Assembly (NCBI GenBank): GCA_036365515.1 | Contig: CM070873.1 | Location: forward strand, 42,787,807-42,851,806 | Direction: 5' to 3' | Length of the DNA stretch: 64,000 nt | From: Torymus aiolomorphi | Lineage: Eukaryota > Arthropoda > Insecta > Hymenoptera > Torymidae | The notes under the pieces: generated by a model | Databases searched by the model: none | What the model saw: the letters and a program-made list of their open reading frames with translations, nothing else | Told to the model about the DNA's origin: nothing | Shown here: piece after piece, positions 22,691 to 35,460 of the stretch | Numbering within the stretch: the first letter of the stretch is position 1 | Layout of the letters: every line of letters begins with the position of its first letter | Program-made: the position numbers and the translations under genes

Positions 22691-23969
22691 AGAAAAGCCA
22701 GCTTGCGCCGTCCCTGGATGAAAAATCTCAACTGACGATATTTCGCGCGATAAAAAAAATCCAATTCTGTTAGCGAAAATACTTTTATTCCCATCTTTAC
22801 TATAATGGCCATTTTATACCCTAAAAAGTGAGGCAAAAGTGGTGTCTGATTCCCTCTTTTACTTTATTCCCGCATAATGCGGGATTAAAATAAATTAGCG
22901 CGAATAAAGTAACATAGACTAATTTTTTAAGTTTATGGTGAATTGGGTTATAACTAATAAAATTAGAACATGTTAATACAAAATAACTTTTCAAATCTAT
23001 GAAGTGGCCACAGTGGCGATGGGAATAAAGTACTATATGTAACACGGGACTAAAATCGATCATTCCCGACAGTGAACTCACTCACGGGAATAATCTGCGA
23101 CTTTGGTCCCTTGTTACATAATGTACTATTACGTACGCGTATTGATTAATAATGCTGTATATTATGCTCCTAAATTTTAATTATCACAATACAATTACTA
23201 TTGATACTATTAATAAGCGGTTCTAGAAATCCCGAATCAGTGTACTGGTAATTCCAGTTTTTTTATCATTATCTTTGAGAATTTGTCAAAAGTACTGCTA
23301 TAAGTCGTTCATAAATGATAGTGCACGCGTAATTGTACATTTATTATGCTATACTTATACAGAAAAACTCTTAGGAACGCCAAGCGCAGTAGCCCCGGCC
23401 GATGGCACTACTGCGAAAATGACTGGTAAAGTAATTGTACGGTAATTTTTTTTAGCCAACGGTTACAACAAGTGTAGGCCAGCGGTTAGCCAACGGTTCG
23501 GTAAAAGAGCAAATATAACATTTTAAAAACAAAAGAAATGGCATTTATAATATACAAATTTTTACAAAAATATATTTAACCTTGAAATGTTTAAACTCTT
23601 AATATGAATAAATCATTCGTTTACCATAAAAATATTTTTTTTTCACACTGTTGGTATAGCATTATTATTATTAATTTGATTATTTTTATTGTATACCAAA
23701 TGAATAATTTATTATTTTAGTAATTTTGAAAATTAAGGATTTGTAGGCCAACAGCTCATTAACTCAGTATATAAATTTATAGAATTTTTAAACCAACGAT
23801 TGGTTCAACTGTTGGCTAAACGAACCATCATTTTGTGACGAAATTAATAGCATTTTAAAGCAAGAGTTGGTTAAACCGTTAGCAAATCCGAAGCGTTGGT
23901 TAATCCAATAGCTTATAATTTGTAACCTCAAAATTTAGTATTGGTTAAGGGTAAATGTACTGCAGTGTT

Positions 23970-24455
23970 AGGAGAAGGTGGGGTGATGTGGGCAGTAGGG
24001 CGATATGGGTTTTGGCGATATTTAAAAAATAAGAAACTATTTTTAGCTGCAAATTTTTTAGGTTATGGCTAAAGTTGTAACAAATGTACTTAGTAGTAGA
24101 AACTGAAACAGTCGAGTATAAATAATTTAAAAAATAAAGTACCCATATCACCCTACTTGGAAATCTTTTAGCAACATGGCCGCCTGACTCCATTTAATTT
24201 ACACGGGGAAACCCATATCGCCCCACCTGCAAACCACATGGGGCGATATGGATTTTCAAGGATCGCCTTCGTTATATTAATACATTTCAATATCCTTGTA
24301 TTAATATAAATAATGAAGTATATTTATTTGTAGATGCAGAATCGCTGAATACTTTAAGCATGTTACAGTATTTTTCAAAGTTCGATTAATAGTTTTAAAA
24401 GCGAAAATACCCATATCGCCCCATGAAGTACCCATATCGCCCCGCCTTTCCCTAT
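23970..24455. mobile_element. GGGGCGATATGG TIR element, copy 2
   Basis: This is the duplicate of the element at 8226-8710, with a few substitutions within motif copies (for example CGCCCCGCC for CGCCCCACC). Confidence 0.5.
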
Positions 24456-24818
24456 ATCAATTATTAAAGATGCATTAAAATTAAATGAAAAAGATTTTCG
24501 ACTTCTAACGAATAGATTATTCTTAACATGTTTAATAAAAAAAAGTAGATGGAGCGCGCGCAGCGCGCATCGATTTAGCTAGTGCTTTTAAAATAAAAGA
24601 TGAACAAAGATTTTTGAGGTCGACTTGATAAAGTGAAAGAAAATATATTATTTTGATTATTTTTATTTATTAAATTTTAAAAACACTGCTATATATTCAC
24701 AAAATATAAAACTTGTGTACATACATATTTTAGTTTTAACAAGATGTATTTTGATAATGTAGGAAAACTAATCCAATGAAAATTTATTGTATTCCCTCAA
24801 TCTCAATCATTCTACACC

Positions 24819-25506
24819 TCATTTTCGATTATAGCCGTACTTGATATACGCCGCTAACTTTCGCACGATCGGTGCAGATAAAATCGCGCGCTTTTTAGCG
24901 ACTTCAAACTTTGTGGTGAGTTCATCGGCGTATATCCTAAATGACTCCTTATAATCGCTTGACTCTAGCTATTGCTATAGCTATTGCTGCCAGTTTCTCT
25001 TCGTTCATCGAAAATATGTAGAAGAACGATACGGAACTATCCTCTACGTCGATCTTCTCACTTTTCATTCGCCTGACCTCTTCACGGCACTCCTGTTCGA
25101 ATTTCGAGTAGTTCTCGCAGGTCTGGGCCATTTGTTGGTATCCTTCACAGAGAAATTGGCCTAATGCCTCACGTTTAGTGGCTTCTCTGATGATGATTTC
25201 AGCGGTAGCTTCGCTGGATGGGCGCTTTGGCAGCAGTTCGAAAGGCGTCTTGCCCTTCTGGTTGCGCGCGTTCAAATCGGCTCCAAATTTAAGTAATAAA
25301 GCCGTCACGTCAGCCAGATTATTCAGGCAGGCCACGTGCAGTGCGGTTTCACCCGTATCTATTGCTTCATTGACGCTCGCGCCCCACTTCAGCAAAAAAT
25401 AGAGAGAATCCAGATTGTTGAATTTCGCCGCGAAAATCAAGCAGAATATGTTTGCTGTGCGTGACTTTGCGTTTACATCGGCGCCATTTTTAAGAAGAAG
25501 CTGGGG
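24819..25506 (-). pseudogene. Ankyrin / PRANC-like exon, copy 2, frameshifted
   Basis: This is the partner of 9075-9776 with the same acceptor and terminal stop. The ankyrin part and the start of the PRANC-like part are intact. Near 24965-24979, 28 nt of copy 1 are replaced by 14 nt that duplicate GCTATTGCTATA. The net loss of 14 nt shifts the frame, so translation ends at 24949 after AIAIARVKRL and loses the F-box-like end. The local repeat suggests replication slippage. Confidence 0.75.
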
Positions 25507-25606
25507 CTGGAAAACAAATGGTTTATTGTTTTATGAAGCTATAAGTTAAATTTAAAAAGCTGTTATCAATTCAATGGAACGTGACTTCCGTGTAAAAATG
25601 ACTTAT

Positions 25607-25607
<1 letters not shown>

Positions 25608-25679
<72 letters not shown>
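25608..25679 (+). repeat. (CA)n microsatellite at duplication/Penelope junction
   Basis: A pure CA run directly joins the ankyrin upstream flank (CTTATGTA) to the Penelope fragment. In copy 1, the same flank is instead followed by 2.6 kb of other sequence before the equivalent (CA)n and Penelope start. Confidence 0.9.
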
Positions 25680-25681
<2 letters not shown>

Positions 25682-26285
25682 TTGCTTCCTGTTCCACAAC
25701 ATATCAAAGATAATCCTACACACAATTTTGATTGGGCTAACACATTAATATTAGATAGGAAAAGTAACAGAGAAAAACGTCGTATTTCTGAAATGCTGCA
25801 CATCAATTTTATTGATAACACAATCAACAGACAGGAAGACACACAATTTTTAAATAGTCAGTACAACAGAATTTTTAATAAATTTGATTTGAATTCTCAT
25901 CGTTTTATATAATTATAATGTTTGTTGATTTGTATTTATGTATTGATTGTTTTGATTACGGATGAAAATGCGAGAGCGATTTATTTATATATACTACTTT
26001 GTGAAACGTGAGTTTGTCGGTTGGCGATGTAGCTTGTGTAATAGGACGTAGAGCTTCTGGCTCTTAAAAATACCTACGATGATAATAACTATATTGTATG
26101 TATTTTTTAGTATTCTCTCTTTGTGATTACAACCAAAATAACCATGTTTAAGATTTTATTGTGTCTTTGTTTTTATAGTTAAATAAATGATTACCTGATG
26201 AGGCTAGAAAAGTAACTAGCGAAACGTTGTGGTTTTGAAAATGGAAAGTTAAAGTGTTTTTTGTGTACCTGGGTTGATCCTCACC
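25680..26285 (+). mobile_element. Penelope-like element 3' end, copy 2
   Basis: The same ~77-residue endonuclease C-terminus, ending at a stop at 25910-25912, and the same hammerhead-like core (26195-26225). It is nearly identical to 12563-13170. It is a truncated, dead copy. Confidence 0.7.
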
Positions 26286-28075
26286 ATCGTTTCTTATCAT
26301 TGATTTTATTTCGACTATTCGACCTTTCGGATATTTCATTTTTGTTACTATGACCCATTGTCAAAATTATTTACGAAACGTTTGACCACTGTCAAAATTA
26401 TTTTCGGATCTATTGACCATTCAAAACTTTCTCGTAGGAATTTTTCCTATTAGATTAGAACCTTATTCCGATGATTTAGCTATCGGTTAAATTACCTATC
26501 GGGATTTTCGCTATCGGAATTTCTGACCATTGTAATTCTTACCCCCCCCCCCCCTAGAAAATATATCTATTTTACCCATAAAATATTTTCAAATTGTTCA
26601 AAAGAACCTTTTTGGATTTTCCATTTTTTATAAAATGGCCAAGGGAATCCGAGATTTCAATTCTTAGCTTTTCTTCGTCCGGGAGGATGCAAGCTGGCTT
26701 TTCTTCGCCTTAGACGCATTTTTGGCTTTTCTTCGCCTGTAACTTCCAAGTTGGCTTTTCTTCGTGCCGCACGACGAACTAGAGTAAAATTGTTTTAATT
26801 CCTTTGAAATTTTGTAGAGATGTAGAGTTTGTATATTATTTATTATACTAGTTCTTATGGTAAAAGAATTGATTTATGCATTTCGGAGATATTTGAGGCT
26901 AAAACTGTTTTAGTTCTGTTTTCAAATCATAATTTTTCGGGAACGGGTTTATATATAAACATGAAATTTATAGACAATTTTGTGGCTGGTATAGGCAATA
27001 TAGGTATGTGTGAAATTTCACAAAGAAAATATAATTTGAAGTAAACGTTATTAGGAATTTTATTTGTTTTTCACACGTAATTTAAAAAATAAATCATACC
27101 TATTATTATTCATATTTTATACATAATTTAAAAAATTAATACTTTTTAATATTCATAAATTAATTTAATTAGAATTATATCGTAAATTGTTGAAAAAATT
27201 ATAAATTTTGTTATTAATAATTAAAGGAATCAGCAAATTAAGTTTGAGGAAGCCACGGGGCCAATGAATTGGCAGCGGTTTTTCTTTTAGAGCGAAAAAG
27301 ACGATAATGAGATGAATAAAAGACATATGCTGTTGAAGGCCGCGCGCCACGGTACACGTATTACGACGTACACCCGAGGGAAGTTTATTCTTTCCGAGTG
27401 TGCCGGGAAAATGGCAACGTCGCACACCCGTTCGGCCGTCCACGTTGGAGCGTCGAATTCTCATCTACAGTGGCGCGCTAGTCTATGGCATAAGAAATGA
27501 TTCATGAAATGGTTTTGAGGTTAAGGAATTTAAATTTAAAAAAACAAATAATTAAAATTATCCAATTTATGGTTCAAATAAGATGATTAAATATTTATAA
27601 AATAATTCTAATAACGTTAATTGTAAAATTTTTCAATAATTACAAATATAACTCGGCTGCCAAAGAAACACTTAATTTAGAATTAGCCAATGGTGCCCAA
27701 CTCGCAAAATTCTATAGCTGTTTTCGAATTTTCGCATATTTTCCTTGAAAATGCTCCAACTAAGGGTTTCCTATGTGTTTTATTAAGTATTTTAGTGTAG
27801 TCCGAAATGCATAAAAACACAAATTCTAATAAATTTACAGAATCTATCTATCAAATTTACAAAGTTTGTAGTAAAAATAGTTGCGTTTAAAGTAGATCAG
27901 ATAATAAGTAAAATATTCTTAAAATAGCGAGTATAAAAACAATAAAAACAAATTTTTAGGGTTTAAGTAATTACGTTAATGAAGAATATATAATTATAAA
28001 TTAATTAACGATATATTTATTTTCTTGGTAATATACAATTCATTATAAATGCAATACTTAGTCGGATTAAAGCAC

Positions 28076-29057
28076 TTATAAGTTACAGTACTTGCTAACG
28101 AGAGTATAAAATAATACTACAAGATGAGAAAATATTAAACGTTCTTTAGTAGACCAACTACTGACTTGTTTCAAATCATAGAGCACTATTATTCGAGATC
28201 CATGTCCACTCCAATACTCAAGTTTTACTTGACTTTTTAGGATAAATCCATATATCATCATTTCTCTTTGACTACCAGAATATTTCATAGCAGCTTCGTT
28301 TTCATTTACAATAATTGATGAATTAATATATTTATTTTACGTTTTATATATTATTCTCCGACTTCACATACCAGAAAATGGTATATATTTTCCTCCAAAT
28401 AGGTGACCATTAATAATTTGGTCTGATTCAATTTCGTTCCTATGCATATCAATTTTTACATTTTCTTTAACAACATTTGTTACATTACGAGATTTAGAGG
28501 TAGTATCTTCTCCTAATATATCTTTAATATCATTGAGTACATTACAAGAATCATCTTCAACAGCTTGCATTTTCCATGAACCAAGCTTAGCATCAGCATT
28601 TACCTAAAAGTAAATATTTATACCTACATTTTCAATGCTTTATACCTACATTTTTTTATAATAACTATGATAACATATTATGTATATTACCTTTACATTT
28701 TCTGCACAACTTATACTCAATCCAGTCCATTCTAATTCAAATGACCAGGCTAATGGCTTAGCTGGTGGTGGAATATAGAATCTTCTAGTTTCAATAAAAT
28801 CATTTATTTGTTCATGTTGTCCATTAACCTTAAATAATTTAATGATATTTTAAAGTTGATAAGTAATAGTGGCTTGTTTTCATTTAATATTAAAATTAAA
28901 TACCTCATTAAGTATTGATAAAACAAATTTCTCACTTGGAGAAACATTATTTTTCTTCCAAGACTTATCCTGAATTTGATTTATATATTGATCAATACTT
29001 TCAGCTTTTTCCTTAAAATTGTTGAATAAAACTAAAAATACTCGAGCAGCTAATTCT
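28076..29057 (-). CDS. Four-exon reading frame of unknown function inside the TIR transposon
   Basis: Four minus-strand exons join in phase with canonical GT-AG introns: 29057-28904 (acceptor TTATATTTCAG), 28828-28691, 28603-28372 (donor GTATGTG) and 28293-28076 (ends TAA). They give about 247 codons without a stop; the start lies further upstream and was not found. Visible features: an N-terminal helix-rich part (ELAARVFLVLFNNFKEKAES), a segment with FYIPPPAKPLAWSFELEWTG, an acidic linker with DDSCNVLNDIKDILGED, and a terminal part with KLEYWSGHGSRIIV. I do not recognise the family. The consistent phasing argues for a real gene, recently captured or native to the element. Its last exon shares ~48 bp (YDLKQVSSWSTKERL) with a second copy at 29360-29407. 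Confidence 0.6.
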
Positions 29058-29094
29058 CTGAAATATAAATTTTTTTAGAAACAAAAAATTTCTA

Positions 29095-29320
<226 letters not shown>

Positions 29321-29339
29321 ATAATTATTTGACGTTTCA

Positions 29340-29551
29340 TCCTAAACAACTTGAGTAGTTAAACGTTCTTTAGTAGACCAACTACTGACTTGTTTTAAAT
29401 TATAGAGCTGTAAACATATTAAAAATTAGCACTTATAAGTTTTTAAATCACCAATTTAAAAACAGATAAAATGTTTTTATATTATTATTTACCTTGTATC
29501 TTATTACAATATTTTTTCCAACAGTGACAATAGCACAACTAGGATTTGAAT
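29340..29551 (-). pseudogene. Two small exons upstream of the RPB2 fragment
   Basis: A 59-nt exon at 29551-29493 (acceptor AACAG, donor GTAAAT) encodes SNPSCAIVTVGKNIVIRYK. It would splice in phase to 29407 onward (LYNLKQVSSWSTKERLTTQV), which meets a TAG near 29345 and runs on in frame into the RPB2 piece. The second exon duplicates part of the last exon at 28076-28293. The product is not recognised; the arrangement looks like a chimera of captured pieces. Confidence 0.45.
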
Positions 29552-29689
29552 CTGTTTATACTCCAAGTAAATTTTGTTGATCCGATCAAAGGGCACAGTG
29601 TATAATAACTACTTCAACGTGCCATTTTTGTATAAATCAAAGTTTTCAAACACAAATAAATGTATGAAATTAAAGTATCTTAGTTGTGG

Positions 29690-30165
29690 CCCGAAAAGTT
29701 GGACGAGTTGCCTTGATTCTCGGCCATGGCTCTCCACCCCGACTTCTCCGTTGCGGACTGCTATACACGCTGCTCCTCTTTCTCATTTTCCTTCCCTTTC
29801 TTCGCCTGCAAAGCGCGCAGCAGTAACAGCGGTGGTGACTTGCTCCTCATCTTCTCCGGCGACGAAAATGACGCTGTTCGCCGCGTCTCTGTTGGCTCTC
29901 TCTGTTAGATCCATAGACATAAGAGAGATAGACTGTGGGTGTAGGTTAGCAAGAGTGGCACCTCTAACCATGTTCGCGCACATGCGTTAGAGACGGCATA
30001 CCTTCTATTACATATACCTTCTATGCATCTGTCTCTCTCTCAACGGGTGCCACTCTCGCTAACCTACACCCGCAGTCTATCTCTTTTATGTCTATGGTTA
30101 GATCTCATCTAACATAACCTCTAGTGGCTCTAAATACGCTGATTTCGCACTCGCGTCGTCTGTGC
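29690..30165. other. GC-rich segment with ~60-bp inverted repeat
   Basis: The sequence is markedly richer in GC than its surroundings. 29906-29962 (TAGACATAAGAGAGATAGAC, then GGGTGTAGGTTAGCAAGAGT) is the reverse complement of ~30040-30100. Open frames of 60-138 codons here overlap on both strands and show no recognisable domain, so they are probably composition artefacts. Confidence 0.5.
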
Positions 30166-32537
30166 AACCATTTCTTACGCCATAGACTAGCGCGCCACTG
30201 TAGATGAGAATTCGACGCTCAAACGTGGACGGCCGAACGGCTGTGCGACGTTGCCACTTGCCCGGCACACTCGGAAAGAATCAACTTCCCTCGGGTGTAC
30301 GTATGACACGTACATAGACTACTGAAATTTTCTTATCGTGCGACCGTCGTAACACGTATAGCGTGGCGCGTGGCCTTCAACAGTATTTATCGTAACAATC
30401 ACGAAAAATTCTATTTAGCAACAATACATAGAGAAAAATTAGGAAATTCGTTACACAATTTTTGCATTTGAAAATGCAGGTTTAAAATAGAAAAAAAAAT
30501 GTGATAAAATTTTCTATTTGGTTCAATAACAATCTTTATTATTGCACTATGGTTTATAATATTCCTAATACTACAAAATTTATTGTATAAAATGTTTTGA
30601 AGGAAATATTTTATTAGAGCGAAGTTCTGGCGAGTTGAACAGAAAATTACATTAAACTTTTTTTATCCAAAAAAAAAAAAATAGTTTATTGGGATTTTTA
30701 ATAAAACTAATAAAGATGGAAATTTAATTTCTTCATATAAAAATACGCATTTCAATTCTTTACATGCCTGTTATTTAAAAATCGCGATTTGCTCAATTTT
30801 CAAATTTGATACTTTTTCTGCAAAATCGCGGTATTGATTAAAAACTACCTATAATTAAGTATGTGAATTTAATCGACGAGTTTCGGCGATATCGTACACA
30901 AGTATTTTGTAAAATGCTACACAAATAAAGTCTATGCAGAGAATTTCGGCCCACAAACTATTTATCGAGATAAATTGTGCACAGTTATAATCTACATTAA
31001 TATGATCTACACATGATGTACATTTTAATCCTGTAATCTATCTCAGTGTAGACTATATATGTGTACATTTTTTCTTAATATTATTTGTGTAGAACTTAGC
31101 CGTGCTATAAAAGTTCTGTATAGGGGCTTTGTGTAGATACTAAATGTGTTCAATATCGCTTATAGTATCGAATACAACCCAATGCGTAATTTGTTTTTTA
31201 GTTGCGTAATTTTATTTATTTGACTCACCAATGTTTTATGTATATGTTTTTATAGCTTATTGGTAATCAGATTATTGACTTAATCAACTTATATTTTGAT
31301 TAATCAATTGTACTAACGCATCTAGCGCAAACGTTTATCTTTATATACGTTTTAAGAAGTGTTTTATTAGTTTTCGAAATTTCGGCCTGTTTAACCACCG
31401 ATTTTCGGAATGTGTACCTATCTGTGATATAACCGTTGATAGCTTTTATTTCGACAATTTGAACTTTCGGATATTTCATTTTCGTTACCATGAACCATTG
31501 TCAAAATTATTTACGAAACTTTTGACCACTGTCAAAATTATTTTCGGAACTATTGACCATTTATAACTTTCTCGTAGGAATTTTTCCTATTAGATTAGAA
31601 CCTTATTCCGATGATTTAGCTATCGGTTAAATTACCTATCGGGATTTTCGCTATCGGAATTTCTGACCATTGTAATTCTTAACCTCCCCTAGAAAATACA
31701 TCTATTTTATCCATAAAATATTTTCAAATTGTTCAAAAGAACTTTCCATTTTTTATAAAATGGTCAAGGGAATCCGAGATTTCAATTCTTAAGAACATCT
31801 CTTTCCTCACTTTTGTTGTAACATGTTGTTTTCTTGATTTTTTTCATAAAAATGCGTAAAGTTACAAATGGCCTTGGCATCAGTAAAATGATACCTATTA
31901 TGGAGTCGTTCGCGTCACTCCCCCCCCGCGAGCGCCAAATCATGCTAGTTATAACTCGTGTCTGCGATACTAAAATGTACTATTAAAAAATGTACATTAA
32001 GCATTTTAGACGTACCTTTTCTTAGCTTTTTTATTGTGATATTTGTTTTTTGTAAATTTTGCGTTTTAACTTTAAAAATGTTGGCAATATGCCTCTGCGC
32101 AGGTGCACAGAGAAAAGAAAATCTTAACTGTTCATGAACGGACGTTTTGATATGGACAAATGGAATGTTCAGTTAAAATTAGACAAATTCGTTAACAGTT
32201 AAGTCACGAATCGTTTGAGTAAACAAATCTAACTTAATCCTTAACGAAATCATCTAACTATAAATGACCATTCCATTTGTCCATATCCAATCGTCCGTTC
32301 GTTAACAGTTAAGATTTTTTGCTTTCTCAAAGAGAAAGCTTAGTAACGGTCAAATTTTTCGACCCCGAGATTTCGATGATTTTTTATATTTCTGAGATCC
32401 CTGAATCGAAATATGCGTTTTCTTGAAGATTTCTGTGCAATGTATCTGTGTCTGTGCTGGTGTCTGTGTGTGTGTCTGTGTGTATGTGTGTGTGGAGGGG
32501 GGGGGGGTCTGTGGGTGTGTGGGTGTGTGTGTGTGTG

Positions 32538-32568
<31 letters not shown>

Positions 32569-35460
32569 TTGTGTGTGTGTTATAAATTTGTCCGCAGCAT
32601 AACTTGAAACTGGTCAGAGATATCAAGTTTATTTTTGGCACGTATTTAAAGCTTATTTGGAGTTGTGCAAGTTCAATTATATAGTTGATCGGATAATATT
32701 AAGTCGGGTAAAAAAATAAAGCAAAATATCGAAAAATCGAAATTTTTTTTTTCGTCACCGAATTTGGATATCGGTGGGAAGTAGGTCCATTTTCTGAAAG
32801 GTCTTGATATGACTTATCAATTCACATTTTTGTCGGCCCAATCGGATGTTATTGTTGAGTAAAATAAAGTTTAATGTAATTTTCTGTTCAACTCGCCAGA
32901 ACTTCGTTCTGATCAAATATTTCCTTCAAAAAAGGACCCCGCACACAATGTATGGAAAATAATCATTCGGTCAAATTGGATCAAACTTGGGGAAAAGATA
33001 GATCTTGAGGTCCTGAACAAAAGTTCTCATGGGCAAAACCCCCCAAAATTTGACCGAATGATTTTTTCCCATACATTGTGTGCGGGGTCCTTTTACACAA
33101 TAAATTTTGTAGTATTAGGAATATTATAAACGATAGTGCAATAGTAAAGATTGTTATTGAACCAAATAGCAAATTTTATAACAATTTCTTTCGCTATTTT
33201 AAACCTGCATTTTCAAATGCAAAAGTTGTGTAACGATATTTCGAATTTTTCTCTATGTATTGTTGCTAAATAGAATTTTTCGTGATTGTTACGATAAATA
33301 TCGTCAATATCACTAGTATCGAATACAACCCAATGCGTAATTTGTTTTTTAGTTGCGTAATTTTATTTATTTGGCTAGCCAATGCTTTATGTATATTTTT
33401 GCTTCCTCAAATTGGAAGCTTTATAACGGTGAAAAAAATTTTTGAACCAAAAATGTTCAAGAACATGTTTTAAGACTTTTGGCGCTAAAATCCGTTGTTT
33501 TTGATAAAAAATGTTCGTGTCGTGTGTGTGTGTGTTTCTGTCTATACAGGCGAGAACTTTTGAACTGATCGACCGATTTGCATCGGAAAAGGCTTATTCT
33601 CTTCGTTTCGGAAGAGAATAGAGAGAGCATACCCTACTTTTTGATTTTACCGATTTTCTTTTTTTATAACCAAAAAATGATTTTGAATTTTTCGTTTTTT
33701 TGATTTTTTAATTTGTTTTAACCAGTATTACTTAATAAACTAAATTTGTATTAAAAGGTCTTTAAATTACCTACAATTTTTTTTGCTTCCTCCTAGAGGA
33801 AGCTTTGTAATAGTAAATTTTTCAACTTCGTTAAAACTTTCTATAAACATCATTAGAGGTGTTAGAAGTTTGTTTCACATGATTTTAGAAAATGTCTGTA
33901 TGGATGTGTGGGTGTGTGTGTGCGTGTGTGTGTATGTATACCGCTTTATCTCCGGATCTACGCGGTCGATTTTAACCACCAGGTTCTCATTTTTTTTGTT
34001 TTTTTATTCCGAATTCGGGAAGAAAATAATTTTTGATGATTTACTGATTCGTTTTTGTTTTATTTCAAATTTTTGATTTTCGAAAAATTTATTTTTGATT
34101 TTTTTTTAATGATCGGATTTAAATTTTTGAATCGGATGGGTCGCATTCGAAAGAGCATAAAAAAACCTATAATTTCAAAAAAAAAAAATTATCTAGCTAT
34201 CACGGTCCTCTTGTTATTAACAAAAACGTGTTTTTTTTTTAAAAGCTAATAACTCCTAAAGTAAACGGTCAATTTTTTGGAGAAAATTCACGATAATGCA
34301 GAATATAAATTGCTATAATCTGTGAAAATTGTTCTGTTGGTTAGTTTTTGAGAAAAAAATTAAAAAATGGAAAAAATGTGTTCTCTATGTCACACGTTTT
34401 ATGGAGTAAACCTGTTATTTGTTATTAATAAAAACGTAAACATAGAAAAATGAAAAAAAATGAGTTTAGTATGTCTAACCATTGCGGGAGTAAAAATTTA
34501 CTTAATCGCTTCAAAATTCCTCGTAGAGGTGGATTTTGTATAGTTTTCGATCGAGTTATTTGGACAAAATGATTGGTCCATAGATTTAAGAGATATTTGA
34601 AGTTAAAATATTTTTAACCTTTTTTCAAATCGTAATTTTCGAGAATAGCTCTATGTATTCGAAGGGAATGGGCAGCATTCGAAATAGAATTAAAATAGCT
34701 ATATTTCCTAAAAAAAAAAATTTCTTTTATAGGGTGTTCTGTTATTATAAAAAAAAAACGTAAGCATTGAAAAATGAAAAAATAAAAAAAAATGAGTTTT
34801 GTATGTGCAACGATTGCTGGAATAAAATTGACTTATTCGCTTCAAAATTTCTTGTACAGGTGTATTTTTTAGATTTTTATGTCGATTTCTTGGGGCAAAA
34901 TGATTGGTCCATAAATTTCAGATATTTGAGGTTAAAATATTTTTAGTAAAATTAATAAATGAAAAAAATTGAGCTTTGTATGTCTGGCGATTTTGGAAAT
35001 AAAATTGACTTAATCGCTTCTTTAAATCATTTATTAGATGCAATTAATAATGTGTCAACACAAAAGTATTTATGTTAAGATATAAATAATACAAAATAAC
35101 CTACCTACTTGGAACGCAACTAATACACATTCAATTCACGATACATAAAAACCCTTTTCATAATTAATATTACCTCCAAATTATTTTACTGTGATCAAGA
35201 TTATATGGTTACTTTTTAAAATATTTGATATTTAACATTATGGTATTTCTGAAAATGGCTTTCTTGGTTGCACAATAACTAGAGTAAAATTGTTTTAATT
35301 TCTTTGAAATTTTGTAGATATGTTGAGTTTGTATATTATTTATTATATTAGTTCTTATGGTAATAAAATAATTCGTTTATGAATTTGAGAGATATTTTAG
35401 GCTAAAACTGTTTTAGCCATCTTTTCATATCGAAATTTTTCGAAAACGGCTTTATGTATA

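Larger units (their letters stand above)
19360..25608 (+). repeat. Segmental duplication, copy 2 (6.25 kb)
   Basis: This is the near-identical partner of 3612-9880. It starts inside the 367-bp tandem unit and ends at CTTATGTA, abutting a (CA)n tract that leads into a Penelope fragment. High identity, including in non-coding parts, implies a recent event or gene conversion. Confidence 0.9.

Noticed and set aside
29574..29990. 138-codon frame in the GC-rich part of the 2.9 kb element
   Set aside because: It spans the arm of an inverted repeat and a serine/alanine-rich low-complexity patch, with an opposite-strand frame of similar length.
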